Counted from the stretch's first letter, positions 6,118 to 14,817 are shown. The stretch: 31,165 nucleotides of DNA from Flammeovirgaceae bacterium UBA2338 (GCA_002344795.1 DDUM01000068.1:106232-137396); one strand, 5' to 3'. Numbers and translations: made by a program. The notes: generated by a model not told the origin, from the letters alone.

Positions 6118-7837
6118 AGAAAAAAATCAATCATCAACTCTACAAAAAATTTCAGGGTCTGAGGCTTTGCTTCAATGCCTTGTTGCTGAAGGAGTCACCA
6201 CATTATTTGGATATCCGGGTGGTGCCATTATGCCAGTGTATGATGCATTGTATCGATACTCAGATAAATTAAATCACATTTTGGTTCGTCATGAACAAGG
6301 AGCCGTTCATGCAGCACAGGGATTTGCCAGAGTTTCTGGTGAGGTGGGAGTAGCACTCGCTACATCAGGTCCAGGAGCAACCAATCTTGTGACTGGCCTG
6401 GCGGATGCCTTAATTGATTCTACCCCGGTTGTTTGTATCACAGGTCAGGTGTTCGCCCACTTATTGGGTACAGATGCCTTTCAAGAAATTGATGTGATCA
6501 ACACCACTAACCCTGTTACCAAATGGAATGTACAAATCACCGAAGGGAAAGATATTGCTGAATCTGTTGCAAAAGCATTTTTTATTGCACGTTCTGGCAG
6601 ACCAGGTCCTGTGCTGATTGACATCACAAAAAATGCACAAAATGAGTTGATCGATCAGTTTGAGTATAAAAAATGTGAGCAGGTTAGAACGTACAAGCCT
6701 AAACCTGTTTTGCAGTTTCCGCAAGTTGAAGACGCGGCTGACCTTATCAATCAGGCAAAGAAGCCTTATTTATTGGCAGGCCAGGGCGTGCTGCTTTCCG
6801 GAGCGACCGATGAACTGGTTGCTCTTTCAGAGAAAACTGGAATTCCTGTGGCATGTACCTTACTTGGATTGGGCGCCTTTCCAACAGACCACCCTAATTA
6901 TGTAGGATTTCTCGGCATGCACGGCAACTATGGCCCCAATGTAAATACCAATGAATGCGATGTGTTGATTGCCGTGGGCATGCGCTTCGATGACCGCGTT
7001 ACAGGAAACGTAGCCAAGTATGCCACACAGGCTAAGGTTGTGCATATTGAAATTGACAGGGCGGAAATTAATAAAATCATTAAGGCCGATATGGGCATAC
7101 ATGCCGATGCCAAAGAAGCGCTGACAGAGTTAACAAAACTTTGTAAAGCTGGTAATCACAATTCATGGATCAAAAGTTTTGAGGCTTTGAATCACATGGA
7201 ACATGAAAAGGTAATTAGCAGAGAGTTTAATCCCAGTGGCGAACTGAAAATGGCTGAGGTAATCAACCATCTTTCATTATTAACAAATGGAAAAGCCATT
7301 GTAGTAACGGATGTTGGCCAACATCAAATGATTGCGGCCCGCTACTATGCTTACAAAGACCCTAGAACAAATGTTACTTCAGGGGGAGCAGGAACGATGG
7401 GATTTGCCCTACCCGCAGCAATGGGTGCCAAACTGGCAAAGCCAAACCAACAGGTAATAGCTGTAATTGGGGATGGGGGATTTCAAATGACCCCTCAGGA
7501 ATTAGGAACCATTATGCAGTATAAAATTCCTGTAAAAGTGCTCGTACTCAATAATTGTTTTTTGGGAATGGTTCGCCAATGGCAAGAGTTATTCCATGAG
7601 AAGCGATACTCCTGTACAGAAATGGCAAATCCTGATTTTATCAAATTGGCTCAAGCCTACGACATACCAGCAAAAAAAGTATGTGATCGCAGTGAACTTA
7701 TTACCTCACTAAATGAAATGCTTGAATCGGAAACCGCCTATTTTCTGGAAGTAGTAGTGGGCAAGGAGGACAACGTATTTCCCATGATACCTACCGGAGC
7801 TGGAGTAGCTGATATTTTATTAGAAAAAGCTGAATAA
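6092..7837 (+). CDS. ilvB: Acetolactate synthase, large (catalytic) subunit
   Basis: 581 residues. This TPP enzyme condenses two pyruvates to 2-acetolactate, or pyruvate and 2-oxobutyrate to acetohydroxybutyrate. The order is TPP pyrimidine domain with catalytic Glu68 (VRHEQGAVHAAQGFAR), central FAD-binding domain, then TPP pyrophosphate domain with the GDG...NN motif (VIGDGGFQMT to VLNNCFLGMV). The start at 6092 lies inside ilvD (26-base overlap). The first 20 residues are polar and not conserved in the family, but no later methionine exists before the core. The regulatory subunit ilvN follows after 8 bases. Confidence 0.96.
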   Translation: MDALLTKTKEKNQSSTLQKISGSEALLQCLVAEGVTTLFGYPGGAIMPVYDALYRYSDKLNHILVRHEQGAVHAAQGFARVSGEVGVALATSGPGATNLVTGLADALIDSTPVVCITGQVFAHLLGTDAFQEIDVINTTNPVTKWNVQITEGKDIAESVAKAFFIARSGRPGPVLIDITKNAQNELIDQFEYKKCEQVRTYKPKPVLQFPQVEDAADLINQAKKPYLLAGQGVLLSGATDELVALSEKTGIPVACTLLGLGAFPTDHPNYVGFLGMHGNYGPNVNTNECDVLIAVGMRFDDRVTGNVAKYATQAKVVHIEIDRAEINKIIKADMGIHADAKEALTELTKLCKAGNHNSWIKSFEALNHMEHEKVISREFNPSGELKMAEVINHLSLLTNGKAIVVTDVGQHQMIAARYYAYKDPRTNVTSGGAGTMGFALPAAMGAKLAKPNQQVIAVIGDGGFQMTPQELGTIMQYKIPVKVLVLNNCFLGMVRQWQELFHEKRYSCTEMANPDFIKLAQAYDIPAKKVCDRSELITSLNEMLESETAYFLEVVVGKEDNVFPMIPTGAGVADILLEKAE

Positions 7838-7845
7838 CAAAAACT

Positions 7846-8145
7846 ATGAAACAAGAATATACACTTGAATTATCCGCAGAAAACAATTTTTCAATATTGA
7901 ACAGGATCGTTAATGTGCTCAACAGAAGACGAGTACGCATTAAAAAATTAATTGCACATGAAATCACGGATGATTTTCGCAAAGGGGGTGCGTTGCTGCT
8001 GATTTATACTACCTCAGAGATGATGGAAAAAGTGAAACATCAATTAGAAAAATTGATTGAAGTAGATTATGCCAACTACTACCCTGGCAGTGATGTGTTC
8101 GATGAAATAAATAACAGAGACAGTAAAGAAGTAGTAATTAGTTAA
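7846..8145 (+). CDS. ilvN: Acetolactate synthase, small subunit, short single-ACT form
   Basis: 99 residues with one N-terminal ACT domain (YTLELSAENNFSILNRIVNV, then VLNRRRVRIKKLIAHE). Typical IlvH/IlvN proteins of about 160-190 residues carry a second C-terminal domain that is absent here; the size is like E. coli IlvN (96) and IlvM (87). The valine-binding loop usually has N-x-P-G; here it is ENNFSIL, without the glycine, which resembles the IlvM type that does not respond to valine. Its position directly after ilvB makes the assignment secure despite low sequence conservation. Valine insensitivity is inference. Confidence 0.85.
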   Translation: MKQEYTLELSAENNFSILNRIVNVLNRRRVRIKKLIAHEITDDFRKGGALLLIYTTSEMMEKVKHQLEKLIEVDYANYYPGSDVFDEINNRDSKEVVIS

Positions 8146-8180
8146 AATAAACAGAATCAAAAATTTAAAAATATAAAATT

Positions 8181-9251
8181 ATGGCACAGATCAATTTTGG
8201 AGGAACATTGGAGGAGGTAGTTACTCGAGAAGAGTTTCCTATGGAAAAAGCACTTGAGGTATTGAAAAATGACACTATAGCAATAATTGGATATGGCGTT
8301 CAGGGGCCGGCACAGGCATTGAACCTACGTGATAACGGATTCAACGTAATTGTAGGACAGAGAAAAGGATCTAAAACATGGGACAAAGCCGTTTCACACG
8401 GTTGGGTACCGGGCGAAACACTTTTTGAAATTGAAGAAGCAGTAAAACAAGGTACTGTCATCGAATACTTACTTTCGGATGCTGGTCAAATTGCCTTATG
8501 GCCAACAGTAAAACCTCACTTAACTGCTGGAAAGACTTTGTACTTTTCTCATGGGTTTGGAATTACATTCAAAGAAAAAACAGGAATCGTTCCCCCTGCT
8601 GACATCGATGTGGTACTGGCTGCACCGAAAGGTTCTGGTACTTCCGTGAGAAGATTATTTAAACAAGGAAAAGGAATCAACTCCAGTTATGCTGTTTTTC
8701 AAGATGCCACTGGCCGTGCTGAGGAGAGAGCCATTGCATTAGGAATAGGCGTAGGCTCTGGTTATCTGTTCAAAACAGATTTCAAAAAAGAAGTATATTC
8801 TGATTTGACTGGAGAGCGTGGCACGCTCATGGGTGCCATTGCAGGAATTTTCGAGGCGCAATATGAAGTACTTCGGTCCAAGGGACATTCTCCGTCAGAA
8901 GCATTCAACGAAACGGTAGAAGAACTTACGCAAAGCCTAATGCCCCTGGTAGCTGAAAATGGAATGGATTGGATGTATGCCAATTGTTCCACCACCGCAC
9001 AGCGAGGTGCCCTGGACTGGAAGAAAAAATTCAAAGCAGTAACCCTCCCTGTGTTTAGAGAATTGTATGACAGTGTAGAGAGTGGCGCAGAAGCACAACG
9101 CACCATTGATAAATGTAGCCAACCTGACTACCGCGAAAAGCTTGCTGAGGAATTGAAAGAATTACGTGAAAGCGAGTTGTGGCAGGCAGGAGCTGCAGTG
9201 CGTCAGCTAAGACCTGAGAAAGCAACTGTAGAGGCAAGTATGATAGACTAA
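8181..9251 (+). CDS. ilvC: Ketol-acid reductoisomerase (fungal-type class I)
   Basis: 356 residues. It isomerises and reduces acetolactate to dihydroxyisovalerate, and acetohydroxybutyrate to the Ile precursor, with NAD(P)H and Mg2+. The Rossmann motif is GYGVQGPAQALNLRDNGFNV (GYGSQG in most members). The metal ligands lie in SDLTGERG and in FNETVEELTQS. Many stretches recall fungal mitochondrial Ilv5: WVPGE, TLYFSHGFG, LAAPKGSGTSVR, GINSSYAVF and CSTTAQRGALDW. It is longer than the common 330-residue bacterial class I enzyme and lacks the class II duplication of E. coli (491). The start follows an A/T-rich tract typical of Bacteroidota initiation regions. Confidence 0.95.
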   Translation: MAQINFGGTLEEVVTREEFPMEKALEVLKNDTIAIIGYGVQGPAQALNLRDNGFNVIVGQRKGSKTWDKAVSHGWVPGETLFEIEEAVKQGTVIEYLLSDAGQIALWPTVKPHLTAGKTLYFSHGFGITFKEKTGIVPPADIDVVLAAPKGSGTSVRRLFKQGKGINSSYAVFQDATGRAEERAIALGIGVGSGYLFKTDFKKEVYSDLTGERGTLMGAIAGIFEAQYEVLRSKGHSPSEAFNETVEELTQSLMPLVAENGMDWMYANCSTTAQRGALDWKKKFKAVTLPVFRELYDSVESGAEAQRTIDKCSQPDYREKLAEELKELRESELWQAGAAVRQLRPEKATVEASMID

Positions 9252-9261
9252 ATCAAATAGG

Positions 9262-9318
9262 CAGTTGACAATAAACAATTGACATTATGTTATTTGTCAA
9301 TTGACCTGTTGTCAACTG
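9262..9318. repeat. Nested palindromic repeat, copy 1 (ilvC-ilvA gap)
   Basis: CAGTTGACAA (9262-9271) pairs with TTGTCAACTG (9309-9318), and inside it CAATTGACA (9276-9284) pairs with TGTCAATTG (9295-9303) around a 10-base loop. A second copy with the same architecture lies at 16225-16282. Stems are conserved and loops differ. The RNA would fold into a long two-part hairpin between ilvC and ilvA; it has no U-run and does not look like a terminator. Confidence 0.85.
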
Positions 9319-9333
9319 TCAATTCCTTGAATA

Positions 9334-10584
9334 ATGATAAACATAACCCTAAATCAACTTGACATCAACACAGCTGCAGAGGTACTACAAAAAGTAGTCA
9401 TCAAAACTCCCTTGCAGTACCATCGCAAGCTATCTGAAAAGTACGGATGTGACCTGTATTTGAAACGTGAGGATTTACAAAATGTACGATCCTATAAAAT
9501 CCGGGGAGCGTATAATCTCATTCAGAGCCTTTCTCAGGAACAGCGAAAGAACGGTGTTGTCTGTGCAAGTGCCGGCAACCACGCACAGGGTGTTGCCTTT
9601 TCGTGTCGAGAGTTGGAGATTAAAGGGGTAATTTACATGCCTTCTATTACGCCCAAACAAAAAATCAATCAGGTGAGGATGTTTGGTGGAGAGAATGTTG
9701 AGATCTTTTTGATTGGAGATACTTTCGATGAATGCCAATACCACGCGCTGCTACACGCTAAGAACCATAAGATGGAGTTTATCCCCCCCTTCGATCATTT
9801 AAAAATAATTGAAGGGCAGGGAACGGTGGCCAAAGAAATTCTGGCCGACCAACCTGATATTGATTTGATTTTTGTTCCTGTTGGGGGTGGTGGTCTTTGT
9901 GCCGGAGTGTCCAGCTATTTAAAAACATTTTCTCCTCATACAAAAATCATTGGCGTAGAGCCACAAGGAGCACCTTCCATGACGGAAGCATTGAAAGCTG
10001 GTCATCCTGTAGTATTAGACAAAATTGAAAATTTTGTAGATGGCGCATCCGTTAAAAAAGTAGGTGATATCACTTTTGAATTTTGTAAAGATGCCATCAG
10101 CAAAATGCTTTTAGTACCAGAAGGAAAAGTAAGCACTACAATTCTTCAGCTTTATACCGAAGATGCCATTGTTGCCGAACCTGCAGGAGCACTCAGCATT
10201 GCAGCCCTGGAGCAGTATGCCGATCACCTAAAAGGTAAAACCGTAGTTTGTGTGATCAGCGGGGGCAACAACGACATCGATCGCATGCAGGAGATTAAAG
10301 AAAGATCGCTGCTACATGAAGGATTAAAACATTATTTCATTGTTCGTTTTGCACAACGGCCAGGAGCACTTAAGGAATTTGTCAATCACATCCTTGGCCC
10401 TGATGATGACATTGTCCGTTTTGAGTTTATTCAAAAACACAACAAAGAGACAGGGCCCGCTTTGATTGGCATTGAGGTGAAGGATGTGGATGATTTCCAT
10501 TTGCTGGTAAGCCGTATGGATTCAGAAAAAATCAACTATACCCTCATCAACGAGAATGAAAATTTGTTTGAGTATTTGGTGTAG
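9334..10584 (+). CDS. ilvA: Threonine ammonia-lyase (threonine dehydratase, biosynthetic)
   Basis: 416 residues. This PLP enzyme deaminates threonine to 2-oxobutyrate, the entry step to isoleucine. The PLP lysine is Lys55 in VRSYKIRGAYN; the phosphate-binding glycine loop is VPVGGGGLCAGV. A single C-terminal ACT-like domain (HYFIVRFAQRPGALKEFVN to ALIGIEVKD) is present, as in the 410-435-residue enzymes of Gram-positive bacteria, where E. coli IlvA (514) has two. Isoleucine inhibition through that domain is likely but not shown. It is the last gene of the ilv operon, separated from ilvC by the palindromic repeat, and ends before a bidirectional terminator. Confidence 0.95.
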   Translation: MINITLNQLDINTAAEVLQKVVIKTPLQYHRKLSEKYGCDLYLKREDLQNVRSYKIRGAYNLIQSLSQEQRKNGVVCASAGNHAQGVAFSCRELEIKGVIYMPSITPKQKINQVRMFGGENVEIFLIGDTFDECQYHALLHAKNHKMEFIPPFDHLKIIEGQGTVAKEILADQPDIDLIFVPVGGGGLCAGVSSYLKTFSPHTKIIGVEPQGAPSMTEALKAGHPVVLDKIENFVDGASVKKVGDITFEFCKDAISKMLLVPEGKVSTTILQLYTEDAIVAEPAGALSIAALEQYADHLKGKTVVCVISGGNNDIDRMQEIKERSLLHEGLKHYFIVRFAQRPGALKEFVNHILGPDDDIVRFEFIQKHNKETGPALIGIEVKDVDDFHLLVSRMDSEKINYTLINENENLFEYLV

Positions 10585-10676
10585 TAGGCATGTAGAGGTT
10601 TTAAACCATGATCAAAGTTCTGATTTCTTAATTTCGATGAAAGGGTGCAACAGTGGCATTGGGCCAAAATAAAATA

Positions 10677-10698
10677 CCCATCAGGTTACGCTGATGGG
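10677..10698. terminator. Bidirectional terminator between ilvA and the convergent gene
   Basis: CCCATCAG (10677-10684) pairs perfectly with CTGATGGG (10691-10698) around a 6-base loop. On the plus strand it is followed by CATTTCAATT; on the minus strand by TATTTTATTTT. It sits between two converging genes and can serve both. Confidence 0.8.
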
Positions 10699-10720
10699 CA
10701 TTTCAATTATAGAGCCAACG

Positions 10721-11776
10721 CTATTTCACTTTCTCACCATTCAAGCCAACTTTTAGTTTGTCAATCGAAAAGTCTAAAAATTCAGTGACAGCTTTACCTA
10801 CCTCTCTGGTATAAACTTCAGAGTCACACTTAATCACATCACTTAACTCCACAGCTGAGTTGGATACTGAAAAGTAGGAAGCATAAGATGGTACAGAGGT
10901 AACTTGTTTCTTTGCTTGAGATTTAAATTCCTGCGCTGCAAAAACGCCATTAATTTTTATTGGCTCTTTCAACATCACCTCAATATATTTATCAGGGGTT
11001 GCGGCACCCGGCTTGTTTAACTTCCCAGATGCGTAAGTGGCTCTTGCGTTTTCTACCCTTAAATAAGCACCTCCTTTAATCTTCACTGTACCCAATGCCG
11101 CCTTCTGATCCATATACATACTAGGAACATTCACAGCCACATCAACCACAATCATATCGTCCAACTCCTTTGAGAGTTTGGGAAGTCCCTTGTGATAGAC
11201 CGATGTAGTAAATTCGGAGGTTTCACCTCCCAGGTTAGAAATAAAACCTCCTTTTTCCTTCCCCTTCTTAGTTACTTTTTTTACATAATAAGAAAATCCT
11301 TCCGGAACTACCATTAAACTCCCTTCTATCTGCTCTTCGTTAATTCTGGGTCCGCTCAACAATTCATCGTCAGCAAAAGACTCCAAATCCTTATAATCAT
11401 TGGAAGTGTATACTTCCAATCCAAGATTTTTAAGTTTCGCAACGTAGTCATTGTACAGGCTATTCGTCAATTGCTGCAGTTGTTCTGGCTCAATGCCTTC
11501 TACTCCCACAGCTAATCGGGCGGTTGCATCGCCCGTATACGAACCACCACCAAACTGACGGCCTCCTTGAATGGTCTTCTCTGCTTCGGCAATCATTTGG
11601 TAATACACTTTGAAATTTTTAACAAACACCTTCTTCGGAGCCTCATTAAGGTCTTTAGACTGCATTTGGCCTATATCAACCATCTTATCAGTGATCATTT
11701 GAGCATTCATCTCCAATGAGAATATCAGTGCGATTAATACAGCTACTGTTTTTATTTTAATTCCATCAGGTTTCAT
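10721..11776 (-). CDS. Secreted protein of unknown function
   Basis: 351 residues from the ATG at 11776. The frame is open to 11872 and another ATG lies at 11797, but 11776 gives a clean signal peptide (MKPDGIKIKT, hydrophobic VAVLIALIFSL, then cleavage near MNAQ). I do not recognise the family. The mature protein is soluble-looking, with a glycine patch (GGRQFGGGSYTGD) and a helical segment (EPEQLQQLTNSLYNDYVAKL), then an alpha/beta-looking region with VKKVTKKGKEKGG. No metal motif or membrane anchor is seen. It lies downstream of the response regulator on the same strand, about 100 bases away, so it may be a target or partner of that two-component pair. Confidence 0.75.
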   Translation of the reverse strand: MKPDGIKIKTVAVLIALIFSLEMNAQMITDKMVDIGQMQSKDLNEAPKKVFVKNFKVYYQMIAEAEKTIQGGRQFGGGSYTGDATARLAVGVEGIEPEQLQQLTNSLYNDYVAKLKNLGLEVYTSNDYKDLESFADDELLSGPRINEEQIEGSLMVVPEGFSYYVKKVTKKGKEKGGFISNLGGETSEFTTSVYHKGLPKLSKELDDMIVVDVAVNVPSMYMDQKAALGTVKIKGGAYLRVENARATYASGKLNKPGAATPDKYIEVMLKEPIKINGVFAAQEFKSQAKKQVTSVPSYASYFSVSNSAVELSDVIKCDSEVYTREVGKAVTEFLDFSIDKLKVGLNGEKVK

Positions 11777-11875
11777 AACAATTAGGTTTGATTTCATGAT
11801 ATAAAGATCAGCAATGATTGAAGGGGAGGTAATACCCTCATCAGTGCATTTCCATATACCGTAAACCCGCAAAAA

Positions 11876-12490
11876 TTAAATGAGGTTGTTGGCGTAGGCA
11901 AACTTGATCAGACCGACCAATGAGTTCGTTCCTGTCTTTTTAAAAATATTCTTTCGGTGGGTTTCTACTGTTCTTTCGCTGATGAACAGTTCTTCTGCAA
12001 TCTGTTTGTTAGTAAACTCCCTGGCAATTAGTTTTAAAATTTCCCGTTCGCGATCAGTCAATAATTTGCCTTCATCCGGGTTTTGAAGGTTAACGATTAA
12101 CATTTTATTAATATCGTTACTGAGAAAAACTTTCCCAGCCTGAACTTCGCGAATGGCCTGCAACAATTCGTTCTGTGTATCCTTCTTAAGTACATAACCA
12201 TTCACCCCCGCTTTAAGAATTTCTTTCACCAGGTGCACTTCATCATGCATACTTAATACTATAATTTTTATGTTTTGATTGACCCTTTTCACCAAATGGA
12301 TCAGCGAAAGCCCATCCATGCCCGGCATATTAAAGTCCGTTATCAACAAGTCAGCGTCATTTCCTTTCAGAAATTCCAAAGCGCGTTCAGCGCTATCTGC
12401 CTGAAATACAACTTCATAATCCTCTTTTTCTAACAGACTTTTTACCCCGTCACTTAAAATTACATGATCATCGACCAGAAGTACCTTCAT
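11876..12490 (-). CDS. NarL/FixJ-type response regulator
   Basis: 204 residues from the ATG at 12490, which begins MKVLLVDDHVILSDG, the standard receiver start; the frame extends to 12541 but those 17 residues are not family-like. The receiver domain has the acidic pair Asp7/Asp8, phosphoacceptor Asp52 (LLITDFNMPGMDG) and the conserved lysine in GYVLKKDT. The C-terminal LuxR-type helix-turn-helix reads LLTDREREILKLIAREFTNK and RTVETHRKNIFKK. It acts as a DNA-binding regulator in the cytoplasm. The cognate kinase lies immediately upstream on the same strand. Targets are unknown; its own three-gene cluster is the first candidate. Confidence 0.93.
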   Translation of the reverse strand: MKVLLVDDHVILSDGVKSLLEKEDYEVVFQADSAERALEFLKGNDADLLITDFNMPGMDGLSLIHLVKRVNQNIKIIVLSMHDEVHLVKEILKAGVNGYVLKKDTQNELLQAIREVQAGKVFLSNDINKMLIVNLQNPDEGKLLTDREREILKLIAREFTNKQIAEELFISERTVETHRKNIFKKTGTNSLVGLIKFAYANNLI

Positions 12491-12583
12491 TCTTAACCCT
12501 CTATGTTTTCGCCAAAAATCAAAGATACCCGCCTTGTGCATAGGAGCAAGAATACATTCCTGCGAAAGGTAAAACCATCCGTG

Positions 12584-14494
12584 CTATAGGGTATTTTTCA
12601 GTTTTTCTGCCTCCTGCTCTTGCGGGACACCTTCTACTGGAACCCTAATGATAAGTGTGGTACCCGATCGTTTAGGATGAGAATCTATTTCCAGTTCGCC
12701 ATGAACCAGCTTTATTCTTGACAAGATGTTCCGCCATCCATTTCCGCTGCCCAGTTCCAATACGCCAGTGTCGAACCCCTTGCCCGTATCCTCAATAGTA
12801 ATACTCAACTCGTTTTCATGGCCTACCAATTGTATCTCTATTTTTGGTGCTTGCCCATATTTCAAAATATTATTCACCCACTCCTGTATGACGCGGTATA
12901 GAGAAATCTCGAGCAACTCCGATAACCGATCAGGCACATCAAACGAGGTGACCGAAACCATGACCTGACCTGAAGATGTGACTCGCAAAGCCATTTCTTT
13001 CAAGGCTGGTACCAACCCAAATTGAATCAGTGTTTGTGGCATCAGGTTGAAAGCAATTCCTCTAATTTCTTTTTGCATCTCATCAATCACCCTTTCTGAT
13101 TTCGACACAACCTCTACTCTCGACTCCATGGGAGAATTGGAATTAATATTTCCCAACAATAACCTTAAAGAAGAAATCAGCTGCCCCATTCCATCATGCA
13201 AGTCTTGCGCAAATCGTTTACGTTCCAATTCCTGAGAGGACAGGGCCGCCTGAATGGAGGCTTCCTGTAATTGGATTTCCAATTCCTTCTCCAAAAGTTC
13301 CTGCTTTCGTTTAAAACGACTTTTGTTGAGCAAGAGGATGATCACAAGCATTCCAATAAGCACAATTAGAAATACAGCTACTATTATTGCCCTGTTAAAC
13401 TGAGCCTCCCTTTCCACCAACTCTGCGTTCTGCTCCAGAATCTGGTTGTCCTTAATGGAGGTCTGGTATTTAGTTTCCAGTTCACTTACCGTTTTCAATC
13501 TCTCATTTTTGAAAATAGAATCCCTTAATACGTAAAATTTATCCTGATAGGCCAGTGCCTGCCGTAAATCACCCCGCTCTTTATTAAAAGTGTATAAATC
13601 AAAATAGGTGTCTCTTATTTTTTCAAGACTTTTCGATGCCAATGCATAGTGAAGCGCACTATCAAAATATATTCCAGCTTGACGAAAATTCTTTTGCTTT
13701 GTTTTTAATTGACCCAGATTAGTGAAGGAACCAGCGTACGTGTATGGGCTATTAATTCTTCTTGCCAATTCCAATGAAGTTAACAAATATTGTTCTGCCT
13801 GAACATACTGTTGCATCTTCATCAATGTGTTACCAATATTATTGAAGGTAAACTTTATATCGATGGAATCCGGAACAGGATCCAATTCAAAAATTTTGAA
13901 ATGATAGAATAGTGCCGAATCAGGTTTATTCCAATCATCAAAATTTATTGCAATCGCATTAAGGCATATGGCTTTATGCATACTGTCTGCTCCACCTTCA
14001 ACTGCGGTATTAAAACATATCTTTCCATACGCTACTCCTTTATCAAAATCCTTGAACTCGTGATAAATAATGGCAATGTCTGCCAGCTGGTAGGCAACAC
14101 CATTGATATCATTCGCTTTTTTGGCCCATTCCAATCCTTGTTGAGAAAATGAAAGTGATTCCTCATAAACACCCAGATCAATATAAGTACGGCTTATCCA
14201 TCGGCAAATCAAAAAACATTGTTCAGGCACCTGGTCAATACCAGCGTGTCTGAGAAAACGCTTGCCATAATATAGAGTAGAATCCTGTCTCTTATCTCTG
14301 TACGACCGATTGGTCTTTGCGAACAAGAAATTAAGTGAATCATCTGCAGTCTGAATTTTCTTTTGCGCTTCACCAAAATATAAAATACTCCTCTCCTTTG
14401 AGGTTACCGCACTATCCAGTAAGGATTGAAAACTTTGACCATAACCTTCAAATGATAAAACAGAAAGTATCAAGAAAATAATTTGCCATCTCAT
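12584..14494 (-). CDS. TPR-containing sensor histidine kinase (HisKA_3 type)
   Basis: 636 residues. The order is signal peptide (about 1-19), a long N-terminal helical array of tetratricopeptide-like repeats (about 30-340), a coiled coil, one transmembrane segment (AIIVAVFLIVLIGMLVIILL, about 375-394), a second coiled coil, the HisKA_3 dimerisation box with the phosphorylated His in FAQDLHDGMGQLISSLRLLL, then the ATPase domain (IQEWVNNILKYG; DTGKGFD; GNGWRNI). The TPR array is outside the membrane and could sense an envelope protein or peptide. It pairs with the NarL-type regulator downstream and is divergent from the leu leader. Confidence 0.93.
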   Translation of the reverse strand: MRWQIIFLILSVLSFEGYGQSFQSLLDSAVTSKERSILYFGEAQKKIQTADDSLNFLFAKTNRSYRDKRQDSTLYYGKRFLRHAGIDQVPEQCFLICRWISRTYIDLGVYEESLSFSQQGLEWAKKANDINGVAYQLADIAIIYHEFKDFDKGVAYGKICFNTAVEGGADSMHKAICLNAIAINFDDWNKPDSALFYHFKIFELDPVPDSIDIKFTFNNIGNTLMKMQQYVQAEQYLLTSLELARRINSPYTYAGSFTNLGQLKTKQKNFRQAGIYFDSALHYALASKSLEKIRDTYFDLYTFNKERGDLRQALAYQDKFYVLRDSIFKNERLKTVSELETKYQTSIKDNQILEQNAELVEREAQFNRAIIVAVFLIVLIGMLVIILLLNKSRFKRKQELLEKELEIQLQEASIQAALSSQELERKRFAQDLHDGMGQLISSLRLLLGNINSNSPMESRVEVVSKSERVIDEMQKEIRGIAFNLMPQTLIQFGLVPALKEMALRVTSSGQVMVSVTSFDVPDRLSELLEISLYRVIQEWVNNILKYGQAPKIEIQLVGHENELSITIEDTGKGFDTGVLELGSGNGWRNILSRIKLVHGELEIDSHPKRSGTTLIIRVPVEGVPQEQEAEKLKNTL

Positions 14495-14594
14495 AGATCA
14501 ACAAGAATCACTAATAAAGAAGGCAAAAAATATAAATCTACGGGCATTGAAAGTTTTGATTAAAAACACAAAATCAGAATATTAAAGTTAAGCA

Positions 14595-14699
14595 TTGACT
14601 ACCAAACACTCGTCAGCTTTTGAAAATCTTTTCATTGAATTCGTTGAACGGTTCAACAACTTTTCACACCTTGTCGTCACATTGATAATTAAGATGTAG
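14595..14699 (+). CDS. leu operon leader peptide (34 residues, TTG start)
   Basis: A short ORF starts at TTG 14595, has no in-frame ATG until its last codon, opens MTTKHSS and ends HLVVTLIIKM then TAG. The Leu-Val-Val-Thr-Leu-Ile-Ile run occupies codons 14670-14690. Length (34 codons plus stop, 105 bases) and the M(N)TT opening match the ilv leader. It is followed by a strong terminator and by the same 14-base box seen before ilvE. The TTG start is unusual for this phylum, and an in-frame TAA lies two codons upstream, so the ORF cannot be much longer. Function as an attenuation leader is inferred from its position and residue content. Confidence 0.65.
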   Translation: MTTKHSSAFENLFIEFVERFNNFSHLVVTLIIKM

Positions 14700-14734
14700 A
14701 TAAACTAAAAAATACAACCTATACCTAAACTGTT

Positions 14735-14782
14735 CCGCCCCGACCCCGATAATTATCGAGGTCGGGGCGGTTTTCGTTTTTT
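14735..14782 (+). terminator. Intrinsic terminator of the leu attenuator
   Basis: CCGCCCCGACC (14735-14745) pairs perfectly with GGTCGGGGCGG (14760-14770); inside is a further self-complementary CGATAATTATCG. TTTTCGTTTTTT follows. It lies between the leader ORF and leuC and is closely similar in stem and tail to the ilv terminator. No GC-rich antiterminator partner is visible; TTGATAATTA at 14682-14691 in the leader could pair with TAATTATCGA at 14750-14759, but only with the upper half of the hairpin. Confidence 0.9.
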
Positions 14783-14794
14783 AAGGGTACTCCG

Positions 14795-14808
14795 AACTAA
14801 CGATTGTT
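14795..14808 (+). promoter_or_regulatory. Box shared by the ilv and leu leaders, upstream of leuC
   Basis: AACTAACGATTGTT is identical to 3525-3538 and lies 9 bases before the leuC ATG. Together with the terminators it shows that the two leader regions are related. Confidence 0.6.
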
Positions 14809-14817
14809 AAATCTTTT

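Noticed and set aside
9262..9318. Hairpin as a terminator after ilvC
   Set aside because: AT-rich stems and no U-run; ilvA follows in the same direction.
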